In this document: positions 45,855-57,458 of the stretch, piece by piece | Numbering within the stretch: position 1 is the first letter of the stretch | How the letters are laid out: the number at the start of each line of letters is the position of its first letter | Assembly: GCA_033239125.1 (NCBI GenBank) | Contig: BSWB01000005.1 | Coordinates: 50,452,993 to 50,516,992 of the forward strand | Direction of reading: 5' to 3' | DNA: 64,000 nt | Source of the DNA: Fagopyrum homotropicum | Taxonomy: Eukaryota; Streptophyta; Magnoliopsida; Caryophyllales; Polygonaceae | Notes under the pieces: generated by a model | What the model saw: only the letters and a program-made list of their open reading frames with translations | The model's database searches: none | Told to the model about the DNA's origin: nothing | Program-made: the position numbers and the translations under genes

Positions 45855-47721
45855 TGTTCGCCCCGAGAGGTGTGTGCAAATAAGTTTTAAATTTATAAAA
45901 CTAGAATCAAGCAGCGAACCCGCAGTGTACGGATCGATATAGTTAAGCAAGAATTCCAGAGTATCGAACACAGGGATTTGGGGGAAACGAACTCGATTGC
46001 AGATTATCAAGCAAGTAAATGTGAGAGTTTTGCAAATTATTGGGAAAACAACAATCCTAAAGATCCAGGTATCTAATTGTGGCAATCGATTCAAGATATA
46101 CTAAATGATATAAAGACAGAGTTGAGATATGCAAAGGTATACTAATGTAAGGTAATCGTACGGTGAAGTTCCAAAAACCTTATATAACTCACCTACAAGA
46201 CACTCTCTATACAGGTTGTTGAGGCTCAATATAGAAGGGTTCTAGAGGCGAGAATTAGTGTCAAATACCCAAACTTATAATCCAAGGATCAAGACTAACT
46301 TAACCGATTGAGGTTGTTGAGGCTCACAATCGAGGTAGAGGTTGTTGAGGCTTCACTACCACCTAGAAAAGACAAGTCTAAACTAAGCTAAAGCAAATCT
46401 TTAATTTTAGATTAAAGTAAAAGCAGATTCGTAGACTTAAGGGAAATCACGGTTAGTTCTTGAGGTTCCACGGCCGTGGACTCAAGAACAGACCGTAATT
46501 TAGGGTTGTCGGCGACAATTCTCTAACTCTCAGGGTCTAATCTATTTGCGATCGATCTATCATCATCTAAGCCACAACTATCAACCCTTCACCTTAGAAT
46601 TGTTTAGAGCTTTTAGCCAATAACAGTCATATTGATATCAATTCAAGAATTAAAAGATAAAAAGATGAAAACTTTCAAGAACTTTCAATACTCTTCATTT
46701 CAATCTCAAAGTCACAAAGAGAATAAGCAATGTCAAAAGATTCACAATAGAACAAATAATCGTAACCCTAGGAAAGAAAAGAAAACGGGATGTCAATCCG
46801 TTTTCCAAATCGAACCTAATCAAGAAGAGAGATCTTCTTGCAAAATCTTCCAAGAACTACGATCTTCCGCAAATCCGGAGATCTCAACAGCAATCTCCAC
46901 CAAAAGTGCGAGATTAGAGGAATTCCAAAAACGAACTTCGATCTCTTCAAAGAGATGTCAATTGCTTCCAAGCAAGCTAAGCAAAACGTCTTCGTGTCTA
47001 AGCGACAAAGAATGAGGGCAAACGGGTAGCGAAGGTGTGCCAAGATCGTAGCCAAGGTCGTAGCCAAGGTCGTAAGCGAGGTCGTAGCCAAAGTCGTAAG
47101 CGAGGTCGTAGCCAAAGTCGTAAGCGAGGTCGTAAGCAAAAGTGACGGAATCTTGCTTCGTCCGTCTTTTTATAGTGTAGGGCAAAATATCGGCCCGGCC
47201 CAATCTTTAAAAGATCGTGGCTTCAAAGTGTGGCGAAAAGATTCGCCAAGATCACGGTCGTGGAAGTGTTCCACGACCGTAATTTAGGGCGTGGAAAAAA
47301 TTACGGTTTGCAACATATGTTCCACGGCCGTGTAATCCCCTGGAATGAACATGGATTTCTGACTCCAAATCCACGGCCGTAATTCTGAACGTGGTTTGTG
47401 ATACGGCCGTATTTTAGGGCGTAATTTAGGGCAAGAACGTGATTCTTCCCTAAACTCGTGCATTCCTCAAACTAAGACTCCAAATTGCTTCCAAAGAGTG
47501 TCCTCAATCTATGGACATATCAACTCAACTCTCCTTTGCTCGTTTCCGTTCGGAAATAGCTCCAAATCACCTATAATCAACATAGAACTAGTGTAGACAT
47601 CCATATCGACAATATAGGTAATACTAGTTCTCATATGCACAAAGTTCAATCAAAGACTATCAATATGAATCAAATACGTTTAGAAAACGTGCCTAAAATA
47701 TCACAATATTTCATGCTAACA
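45855..47721 (-). repeat. E3 3' LTR
   Basis: It starts TGTTCGCCCC and ends CATGCTAACA on the + strand. Palindrome CCACGGCCGTGG at 46468-46479 in the inverted-repeat context; promoter-side cluster about 47255-47435. It contains a 12-bp minisatellite (about 47043-47140) with one more unit than the partner LTR. Confidence 0.95.
47043..47140. repeat. 12-bp minisatellite in E3 3' LTR
   Basis: About eight units of GTCGTAGCCAAG / GTCGTAAGCGAG in tandem. The 5' LTR has about seven at 58647-58731. It lies just downstream of the TATA box on the - strand, near the expected transcription start. It is absent from the E2 LTRs. Confidence 0.9.
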
Positions 47722-48243
47722 AATAACCCCATACTTAACACTTGCTTGTCCCTAAGCAAGGTCTTTCAAAAAGCTTTAAACAAGAGTTAGGATGAAATAT
47801 GTGTACCTTCTTTTGGATGAATGTGACTTCTAAAGAATAGATCATTCTCAAACCTTGCTTCAATCGTTTTTCAAACTTTCACCCACTTAATCAAAGAGTA
47901 AAAAGCAAAGAAAATTCATGAACCAACTTAACTTCTAAACAGGTATTATAACCTTCAAACATTAACAAAATCAATCTCAAGAAACTTCAATTTAGATCAC
48001 CAAGTCATATAACATTCTTTTGATCTTAAGGACTTCCAAAGAAAAGGTCTAGAATATGGAAGGAAAGGGAAAACTTTAAGGGGAAGTGGTGCATAAATCC
48101 GGGAAAGTGGACAACTACCTTCTTCTTCTTATGCGGTTCCCGCAACACTTCAACTTAGAGCTTCGCTCTCTTCTTTTTCGACTTTACTTTTGGAGTTATG
48201 GATAGAGGTGCACAAAAACCGAAGCCTAGGAGATCGGCGTTTC

Positions 48244-48277
<34 letters not shown>

Positions 48278-49083
48278 CAAGAGATGCCTCAAACCCTTAG
48301 CGCACATACCATAATCCGCTAGGAATATCGCTCAATCCAACTTTGGCAAGACACAAACACCCGGCTATGTGAATGGTGCCGAGTTACTCATCGTCATGAT
48401 TGACTTCCCCAAACCTATAATTTCTTTCTATTCAATTGATTGCAAATAATTGCTCTCATGGCCCTCCCACATCAAACATGCCTTTTTCTCATTCACTTCT
48501 CCAAATTCCCGGATAGGTAAGGGAGGCTAATATTTCAATGAGGAGCTAGATGATCAAAGAAAGAAGAAAGAAAGTATCGAATTGCCTTAATCATTTCAAC
48601 AAGAAGTATAGGAACTTATGATGTGATTTCAACTTCAATTTTCTAGCATGATTTAGGTAACATCTTCACATTATAAAACTTGCAAAAGAGGTAAAATTCA
48701 TTCATTCAAGTTCTTTTCAATTCACAATCCTTTTAAGCATGCAATTGTCATCAAACTCAATTCACAAGTAGTGATTATCATGGAAATCATCTCAATTCAT
48801 TAGAAGCACAAAATTTTTCAAAATTTTTCAATTTTTATGGTTTTTTTCAAGTTCTTTTTTATGCAATGCAATAAGGAAACGTGTAACACATAATGAAGAT
48901 GCAACGATAGTCTCAAATGAAGCAAACATAGAGAGTAGAGTTATTACAAACATTTAGTACATCCCACCCCATACTTAGGACGAACATTGTCCCTAATGTT
49001 CAAAAGAAAGAACAAAAGAAAGAAAAGAAAAAGGAAACTCACAAATGGTGGCGGGAATGTCTAAAACAACGATCATGCATCAA
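47722..49083 (-). other. E3 3' noncoding region
   Basis: No gene. It starts with the polypurine tract (reverse of AAATAACCCCATACTT). Hairpins GCGG-TTC-CCGC (48133-48143) and AGAGCTTCGCTCT (48157-48169) are kept. A run of 30 T (48248-48277) interrupts the otherwise conserved segment. The internal hairpin and purine module is at 48961-48992. Confidence 0.7.
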
Positions 49084-50652
49084 TCACTGCGGCGCCGGCG
49101 GGGGTGGGAATGGAGAGAAACTCGGATCATAGAACCGCCCAAACTGCTGGCGGTAGACGTCCCTCATCATGTGGTCAAGGTCGTCCAAGCGTCCATCTCT
49201 AGCATCCGCCCGGATCTCTAGCGCTCCGACTCTCTCCGAAAGTCTGGTAGCCCAATCCGGCATCTGCTCGTACCATCCCGGGGCGTGACTGTACCATGAT
49301 GGAGCATCGGATGGTGCTGGTGCTGGTGGCGGTGGTGGTGCTGCTGGCTGCGCCGTGGACCAAGGAGGTGGGGTGTCGTACCAAGTGGGAGGTGTAGTCA
49401 TCCACGTGGGCCTCTCACTCATGCTGGCGCGGCGAGATGACGAGCCTGAAGCTCTAGCTGGACGTGGAGAGCGCCTAGGTACATCCGGGGCCGCCTCCGG
49501 CTGATCCGGAAACGTGCCGAACTCCTGCTCCGCTCCTCCACCACTCTCGTACTGATCTCCCATGTCCTCCTCATCCACAACCGGTGGTGGAACGTAAGGG
49601 GGAGCCACTAGCCTGTTCGCATGCATCGCAGCGAACGTCTCCTTCCAATTGTGGCGTCCCGCCACAATGGAATACTCCGGCAGCCACTCAATCCCTCTAC
49701 CCGTCCTAGTCTCCCAAGGCATACCCGCATAAGGCGGACCTCCATGTGTGGGGAAGATGAGTCCCCTAACTATAAAAGCATGTAGCCCTAAGGGAACCGC
49801 CGGTATACGGGTGCAAGCAGAAAAATCAACACCGAACGTCCTAGCAATGTGGGTCACTATCCCACCATATCCAATGTTCCCCTTCTTCTTGTTCTTCAGT
49901 TTACTCATCGTAGCCGCCAAAAGAGTGGCACAATCTGCACGGCGACCGTAAAGCATACAATAGAGCAAGAATAGCTCATCCGTCTTGATCTTTTGGGGCA
50001 TCTCCGTCCTAGGAAAGAGACACTCCGAAAGAACACGGTGAGCTATCTTCAAGGCTAGATGGTACATCAATCTAGCCTTGGTATCGGCGGGTTGCCAACG
50101 GTCCTCGTCGGCGTAAATCATGGCTACTTCCTCCCAAAAATCCTTGGGGTAAATTCCGCTCGGAAATCGACCGTTATAGGTCTCATGGAACCCGAAAATG
50201 GTCCCAAACTCGACAATGCTCAAATGATAGTCTCGTTCCATGAGACGGAAGGAGACGGTCCTATCTACGTGGCTGTGCTCGAAGGACGTCACAACCTCCC
50301 GGGTAATCTCCTCGTAGGCGTCTTCACGAATGTTTGTGAAGACAAGCAACCCGGCTCTATCCAAGAGCCATGTAAGATCATCTACTATGTTGAGAGGATG
50401 TAGATCCTCCAACAACAAGTACCTAGGACCTATCACTGTCCTCTTCGTGATCCTCTCAAATGCATCAAGGTGGTTCTCATGTATGGTAGGGATGCTAGGG
50501 TGAGGGGGTGAAGATGGAGGTGAAGGTGAGGATGGTAGTGAGGGAGATGAGGGTGGTGGTGCCATAGAGGTGGAGGGATTGCCCTTTCTTTTCTTGTTTT
50601 GCTCTCCCTTTTTCTCTTTTATCCTTCCCGACATTCTCCTCACAAAGTCCAT
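49084..50652 (-). CDS. E3 post-pol (env-position) ORF, intact, 522 aa
   Basis: It is open from ATG 50652 (MDFVRRMSGRIKEKKGEQ) to TGA at 49084. The N-terminus (about 1-60) is Lys-rich, then Ser/Pro-rich. A central globular region (about 60-340) contains RYLLLEDLHPLNIVDDLTW, DRTVSFRLMERDY, FGFHETYNGRFPSG, HRVLSECLFPRTE and NIGYGGIVTHIARTFG. A Pro/Trp-rich region (about 420-480) and a charged helix-like end MMRDVYRQQFGRF close it. It corresponds to the extra ORF of Athila elements, often called env-like from its position. No signal peptide, membrane helix or furin-like site is visible, so a true envelope role is not supported. Function unknown. Confidence 0.85.
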   Translation of the reverse strand: MDFVRRMSGRIKEKKGEQNKKRKGNPSTSMAPPPSSPSLPSSPSPPSSPPHPSIPTIHENHLDAFERITKRTVIGPRYLLLEDLHPLNIVDDLTWLLDRAGLLVFTNIREDAYEEITREVVTSFEHSHVDRTVSFRLMERDYHLSIVEFGTIFGFHETYNGRFPSGIYPKDFWEEVAMIYADEDRWQPADTKARLMYHLALKIAHRVLSECLFPRTEMPQKIKTDELFLLYCMLYGRRADCATLLAATMSKLKNKKKGNIGYGGIVTHIARTFGVDFSACTRIPAVPLGLHAFIVRGLIFPTHGGPPYAGMPWETRTGRGIEWLPEYSIVAGRHNWKETFAAMHANRLVAPPYVPPPVVDEEDMGDQYESGGGAEQEFGTFPDQPEAAPDVPRRSPRPARASGSSSRRASMSERPTWMTTPPTWYDTPPPWSTAQPAAPPPPPAPAPSDAPSWYSHAPGWYEQMPDWATRLSERVGALEIRADARDGRLDDLDHMMRDVYRQQFGRFYDPSFSPFPPPPAPQ

Positions 50653-51483
50653 TTTTCAGAAAAATTACGGTCTGTTCTTGGGAAATTACGGCCGTGGTTT
50701 ACCCAGAGACCGTGGTTCGTCTCAGAAACTCGTGAATCTCAGCAAATTCACCAACAATCACCACAACAAGCAGTCCTAATCTAATTCCTTCCGGTTTTTA
50801 TCAGTTCTTCCTAAAAAAACTATAGCAAAAACGAACCAAATCCGCGAAAATCAAGAAGAAAGAAATAACCTCTTTTTCGGATTGAAAAATCCAAAATGCG
50901 TGTTTGTTAATCGATTTCCACTCGATTTGTTGCTTGGATTCTGTTCGTGGTTGGATTTGCTGCAGTTTAGGACGAAGAATCGTTGAAAACGATTAGAAAA
51001 CGAGGAATTGAGAGAGGTGGAGGGTTTTCGGTTTCTAGGTCGTGGAAATGGGGAAAATTTTGGTTAAGTTTGTGAAGAATGTGGGTTTTATAGTGGCCGG
51101 AAAAATTTCCAAAAATTACGGTCTGTCGGGGTGTTCCACGGCCGTGGAAGTGTACGGACCCGTGGTTTTAGTGATTTTTCAAAGGCTTTTGAGAATTACG
51201 GCCACTGTAGCTATGACGACCGTAATTTAGACCGTGGAACCTTCTATAAAGCTTCAAAGTCCGAATTTCGTCACTTTTCTTCGACATTATCTTCCCTTTC
51301 TCCTTTTCCATCGATCCTACAACCAAAAACACGAACATACCGGAAGAAATCGAGGCAAAATAAAGCAAAAACGTCTACTCTAAACTAGTCTATGAATTGA
51401 AGACAAAAAATAAAAATGCAATACCTTGGGTTGCCTCCCAAGAAGCGCTTTGTTTAAGGTCCGTAGCTAGACCAATCTCGCAC
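50653..51483 (-). other. E3 spacer between pol and post-pol ORF, with palindromes
   Basis: No ORF is supported. Palindrome motifs form two groups. One lies next to the downstream start codon (about 50665-50720, ATTACGGCCGTGG and half-sites). The other is at about 51110-51240, with a perfect CCACGGCCGTGG at 51136-51147. The positions correspond to those in E2 and E1. Confidence 0.55.
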
Positions 51484-54400
51484 TTATTCGAGTGCGGTAG
51501 GCGCAAACTCCTCAGCTTGGAGTTCCGGCGTGTACTTCTTGAGTCGTTGGCCGTTCACCTTAAAACTTCCGCTAGCTTCACCCCATACTTCAACTGCACC
51601 ATGGGGGAAAATGCGCTTAATTAGAAAAGGTCCGGTCCAACGGGATTTAAGCTTACCTGGAAAGAGGCGAAGTCTTGAATTGAAGAGGAGAACTTGATCT
51701 CCTTCTTTGAAGTCCTTTGGAATGATATGCTTATCATGCCAACGCTTTGCCCTTTCCTTGTAGATCTTAGCGTTCTCATAGGCGTTCAAGCGAAGTTCAT
51801 CCAGCTTGTTGATGTCTAGGAGATGCTTCTCTCCCGCTTCTTTCATGCCGAAATTCAGCCACTTGATAGCCCAAAACGCTTTGTGCTCCAGCTCTACCGG
51901 CAAATGACAAGACTTCCCAAACACAAGGTTGTATGGTGTGGTTCCTATGGGAGTCTTGTATGCAGTCCGGTACGCCCATAATGCATCATCTAGCTTCAAG
52001 GACCAATCCTTCCTAGTCCTTGAAACCGTCTTCTCTAGAATTCCCTTGATCTCCCTATTTGAGATCTCAACTTGTCCACTCGTTTGTGGATGGTAAGGGG
52101 TGGCGATCTTGTGAGTAACCCCATACTTAGCTAGAAGAGCTTCAAAGCGACGGGCTATGAAGTGAGAACCTCCATCACTAATGATTGTCCTTGGCGTTCC
52201 AAATCGCGGAAAGATGGTCTTGTTGAAGAACTTAACCACCACCATGGCATCATTTGTGGGAGAGGCAATTGCTTCCACCCATCTAGAAACGTAGTCCACC
52301 GCCAATAGTATGTATTGGTTTCCACAAGAAGATGGGAATGGTCCCATGAAATCGACTCCCCAAACATCGAAAATCTCCACCTCTTGGATGTTGTTGAGGG
52401 GCATCTCGTTCCTTCTAGAAATATTGCCTGTTCTTTGACAAGCATCGCAGCAAGAAACAAAGGATTGCACATCTCTAAATAAAGTAGGCCAATAGAATCC
52501 AGATTGCAATACCTTTGCGCTAGTCTTGTTCGAACTAGCGTGTCCTCCACAAGGTAGTGAATGACAATGGCGGATGACACTTTGCATCTCATCTTCCGGC
52601 ACACATCGCCGAATGATGCCATCCGGACCTCTCTTGAAGAGGAGAGGCTCGTTCCAATAGTATTCCCGGACGTCCTTAAAGAACTTCTTCCTTTGTGCGT
52701 AGGATAGTCCGGGCGGTATCTCCTGGCAAACCAAATAGTTAACAAAGTCAGCAAACCATGGTTCGTTACCTTTGGAGATCTCGTTGATGCACTCCTCTAT
52801 GATGTGTAGATGTTCGTATGGAAAGGAGTCATCAATGGGTAGATGGTCGTCCTCTAGATGTGTGAGGCGACTCAAATGATCCGCAACAGAATTTTCTGAA
52901 CCTTTCTTGTCGCGGATCTCAAGATCGAATTCTTGTAGGAGAAGAATCCATCTAATTAGCCTTGGCTTCGCGTCTTTCTTTGCAAGGAGGTACCGGATCG
53001 CAGCATGATCCGTGTAGACAATCACCTTTGCACCTACAAGATAAGAGCGAAACTTGTCAATAGCGTAGACAATGGCTAGAAACTCTTAACCTGTAGTGGC
53101 GTAGTTGAGCTGAGCTTCGTCTAGCGTCTTGCTAGCGTAGTATATGGCATGGGTTCGCCCTTCCTTTCGTTGCCCAAGAACAGCTCCAATAGCTACGTCA
53201 CTAGCATCGCACATAATCTCGAAGGGGAGAGTCCAATCCGGGGGTTGGATAATAGGTGCTGAAATTAGAGCTTGCCGAATGGTGTTGAACGCATCTAAAC
53301 ATTCCTGCGAAAACTCAAAAACCGCATCCTTCATCAATAGATTAGTGAGAGGTTTTGATATATTAGAAAAATCTTTAATGAAACGTCTATAAAATCCAGC
53401 ATGTCCTAGGAAACTTCTTATACCTTTCACCGAAATTAGGGGAGGAAGTTTCTCTATGGTCTCTATCTTAGCTTTGTCTACCTCTATCCCTCTACTAGAG
53501 ACTAAGTGACCTAATACGATTCCTTCCTTAACCATGAATTGACACTTCTCCCAATTAAGAACTAGGTTAGTGTCTTCACAACGTTGTAAAACAAGAGAAA
53601 GGTTAGAAAGACAATCGTTGAAAGAGGAACCGTATACGGAGAAGTCGTCCATGAAGACTTCCATAATTTCCTCTACGTACTCGGAGAATATGGCCATCAT
53701 GCACCGTTGAAAGGTGGCTGGGGCGTTGCAAAGCCCGAACGGCATTCTCCTATAAGCGAACGTACCCCAAGGGCACGTGAACGTGGTCTTCTCCTGATCG
53801 TCTGGGTGTATCGGAATCTGAAAGAAACCACTATAACCGTCAAGGTAGCAAAAATGTGAATGTTGTGCTAACCTTTCAAGCATTTGATCGATGAATGGCA
53901 ATGGAAAGTGGTCCTTCCGCGTCGCGTTGTTGAGCTTGCGGTAGTCTATACACATTCGCCATCCAGTCACGGTTCGGGTAGGAATGAGTTCGTTGTTCTT
54001 GTTGGTGATGACCGTCATTCCTCCCTTCTTCGGAACTACTTGAACTGGACTCACCCATTTGCTATCGGAGATAGGATAGATGATACCTGCATCAAGAAGT
54101 TTAAGGATTTCCTTCTTGACAACCTCCTTCATGGTCGGATTCAACCGCCTTTGAGGTTGTCTTGAAGTTCTAAAATCCTCCTCCATTAGTATCTTATGCA
54201 TACATAGGGAGGGTTTAGTTCCTACTAAGTCCTCGATAGTGTAACCTATGACTTTTCTATGTTTCCTAAGGACTGTCACGAGTTGTTCATGTTCATCTAT
54301 GCTTAGTTCGGAACTAACAATGACCGGAAAGGTAGAATTAGATCCAAGAAAAGCGTACCTTAGATGAGTAGGAAGTGGTTTGAGATCCATCGCTTTCGGA

Positions 54401-57357
54401 GCTTCCAATGGTCCTTGAGGAGCATCCGACGTTTCCTTAGAAGTTTCTAAGGTTGTGGAGTGGTTTGGAGAAGAATCAGAAGAAGTTGAAGATGTAAGCC
54501 GATCACCCTCTTCCACGGTCAGAATTACGGCCTCTCCATGTATTCCACGGCCGTGTAATCCTCTGGAATGGAGGTCGATTTTGGTTGTGAAATCCACGGT
54601 CGTGGAATACAGGGTATGACCGTGGATTCTTACATTCTCAGCCTCATCGTGGAGTTTTTCAAATTCCACTTCATGCATCTCTTCTTGTGCTTCTAAGGCT
54701 TCAATTTCCTCTTTGCACTCTTCTTCTTCCCCTACATTGGTTAGACTCATAGTGATAACTTTTTGTAAAGGATCGTTGAAGAGAATCGCACTTACCTCCT
54801 CCCTAGACAAACCTTCTTCATCTTGGATATCGTAAATATCCTCATCGAAGATTGGCTCCTTTACTAGAGTGGAAAGAACGAACTCTACTTTCTCTTCTCC
54901 AATATCAAAAGCGAGTCTCCCATTCTTGCAATCAACCATGCAGCCGGAAGTTGCAAGAAACGGTCTTCCGAGTATGATCGGGACCGGACTATCTGCAGGA
55001 ATGTCAAGCACGACGAAATCAATAGGGACAAAAAATTTACCTAGCTTGACCGGGACGTCTTCTACAATACCGACGGGGCGAGTGATGGATCGATCCGCCA
55101 TGTATAACGTCATCTTGACCGGTTTAGGATCGCCTAAACCGATCTTCCTACACAATGCAAGCGGTATGATGCTCACACTTGCTCCCAAGTCACATAAAGC
55201 GTCATATGTGACTTCTCCCACTCCAATGGGAATGCAAAATGACCCCGGATCTTTCAACTTTGGGGGCATTTTCTCCTTCATAGTCTTGATGAGATCCGAA
55301 GAATCCGAACTCATCTTGACCTCACCGAAATCTTCTAGCTTCCTCTTGTTAGAGAGGAGCTCCTTCAAGAACTTGCCATAAGCCGGCATACCTACAATAG
55401 CATCAATGAAGGGTATATTAATATGCAGCTTGCTCATGAGTTCTATGAACCTACCGAATTGTTTATCTAGGCGCGCTCGCGCTCTAGATTGAGGAAATGG
55501 TAGGGGAGGTTTGTAAGCTGGAGGAGGAACATAGACATCTTCCTTCTCCTTCCCCTTTCCTTTGTCCTTCTCTACGGGGACTTCAACGAACGTAGGCTGC
55601 GGATCGGTGGTGGTCACTCCGCTCCTAGTTGTAATCGCTATTACCCTTCCCTTAGGGTTGTCCTCCGTCTTTCTTGGAAGTTTCCCTTGATTTCTAGGGA
55701 CTTCCTCCGCGTGGTTGAACAATTGGTTTTCCAAAACTTTTTGAGCTTTGTCAACCTTAGAGACTTGATCATCAACCTTGATGAGGCGGTTCTCCAACCC
55801 TTGAAGCTTTCCCAAGATTGTCTCCAACATGGGATCGGACTTCTCCTTTCCCGCATTGTTTCCTCCATTTGATGATTTCCCCTGGCTTTTCAAAGGAGTA
55901 GAGGAAGAGGAGGGTGGAGTTAGTGAATTAGAATTGGAAGGATAGGAGTTACCGGAATTTTGTTGATTGGAGCGGCAATTGTTGTTGTTTGAACTTCGAT
56001 TGTTGTTCCAATTGTTGTTGTTCCGGTTGTTGTTGTTTCCATTCCAGTTGTTATTCCGGTTATTGTTCCGGTTATTGTTGTTGCGGTTGGAGTTATCACC
56101 GCCATTGTTGTTGCCCAAATAGCCAACATCCTTCTCTTGTTGCTTTGGGAAGTTGGTCTTGATAGTCTCCTTCAACTCTTTGATCTCATTGTTGAGGGAG
56201 AAAATCTGATTTTGAGCTTCATGTGTGAGCTTTGCTCCTTGCTCCACACGATTTCCCTCCGCTTTCCGGTGGGAATACTTCTCTATGACTCTTGCTTGCT
56301 TCTCAATGAAGTCCCAAGCGTCATCTTCTCTCATGTCCATGAACGTTCCGCATGAGAGGGATTGGAGGTTGAATTGCGTTCCCGCATCCAGCCCTTTGTA
56401 GTAGATTTCCAACAAGGCAAGTTTGGATATGCCATGATGAGGGCAATCCAAGAGTAAATCCTGAAACCTTTCCCAAGATTGAAACAAACTTTCGTTAGGT
56501 CTCATGGAAAAAGCATTAATCTTACCTCTAAGTTCCGCCGTTTTGGATGGCGGAAAGAATTTGGTGAGAAAATCCGCGGAAAAGTCTTCCCACGTGTCTA
56601 GTTTCCCATTGGGAAGAGCTTGATACCATGACAACGCTTTCCCTTTCAAAGAGAAAAAGAAAGGTTTGAGCTTATAGCTATTGGTAGTAGCGTTCTTCGG
56701 TCTCATTGTCTCCATCATACACTCAAATTTTTGCAAGTGTTGGTGTGGAGATTCGGCACTTGTACCGCCAAATTGGCTTTGGCGAACAAGAGTGATAACT
56801 TGAGGGTTAAAGCTGAACCCTTGCACATCTTCAGCATCAAATTTCACACCCAAGCGGCGTGGTTGTTGTGTTGGATCCATCCGCTGGCCAAGAGTTCTTG
56901 GCTCATTATCCACACGTTCGACTCTCACATTCCTAGGTGGAATGCGGCGATTAGTAGCTCCTTGTGGATGGAAAGGATTCATATTGATCGTGGGATCAAT
57001 CTCTTCTAACGGCGGCATGGAAGAGTCACTATCATCAGCGGATGAGTGGCTTTTTCTTCTAGACCTTGATCTCCTTTTTGAGGACTTCTTGCCTACCTTA
57101 TTCTCAAGGTCGCTCATCTTTATCCTCATTTGGACGATCATGTCTTGTAGACCGTTAACTTGAGATTGATGACGATCCATCTCATCTTGGCGGAGAGTTT
57201 CATTCCATCGGAGTTGAGATTCCTTCTCCGCCAACTCCGTTTGAAGATCACGTTCGTGTTCTTCGGCCATCTTCTTTTCCTTGCGCTTTTGCCTCAAGGT
57301 TTTCTCTAGCTCTTGGTCAAGAGGTAAGAGATCTTCGGTGTTCCTAGACCTGCGCAT
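51484..57357 (-). pseudogene. E3 gag-pol polyprotein with a single in-frame stop in RNase H
   Basis: Start is ATG 57357 (MRRSRNTEDLLPL), stop at 51484-51486. One TAA at 53086-53088 interrupts RNase H. There the codons for E-K in the ATTEKEF motif (kept in E2 and E1) read G-stop, a cluster of about four changes in six or seven bases. Otherwise the frame is open for about 1957 codons: coiled coil (about 10-90), gag core, Asn-rich region (about 410-470), protease DLGAS (Asp about 723), palindrome-coded linker, RT FMDD (about 1235), RNase H, integrase HHCC and DDE regions, C-terminal part. gag and pol share one frame and no CCHC knuckle is seen. Confidence 0.93.
54510..54630 (-). promoter_or_regulatory. 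Palindrome array inside the protease-RT linker of E3
   Basis: Variants CCACGGCCGTGT (54546), CCACGGTCGTGG (54595), CACGGTCAGAATTACGG and TGACCGTGGA lie in the open frame. Fewer perfect copies than in E1 or E2. Confidence 0.55.
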
Positions 57358-57432
57358 GCACTCAAAGAGATATCAAATAACGAGAGCAAGCTCCCAAGCT
57401 TGACAACCGGCTACCGGATTCGGTCTAAACCA

Positions 57433-57452
57433 AATCCCCGGCAACGGCGTCA
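57433..57452 (-). other. Primer binding site of E3 (tRNA-Asp)
   Basis: On the - strand the region reads TTGACGCCGTTGCCGGGGA next to the LTR. It is the tRNA-Asp complement with one mismatch (GAC for GGC). Confidence 0.85.
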
Positions 57453-57458
57453 AAAACT

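Noticed and set aside
47043..47140. Short regular repeats considered as a CRISPR-like array
   Set aside because: The units abut without spacers and the context is a plant LTR.
46958..47203. Open frame with repeated YDLAYDFG units over the 12-bp minisatellite
   Set aside because: It lies in the LTR, on the element's sense strand, but the units are 12 bp so any frame stays open; there is no start context and the frame is not kept outside E3.
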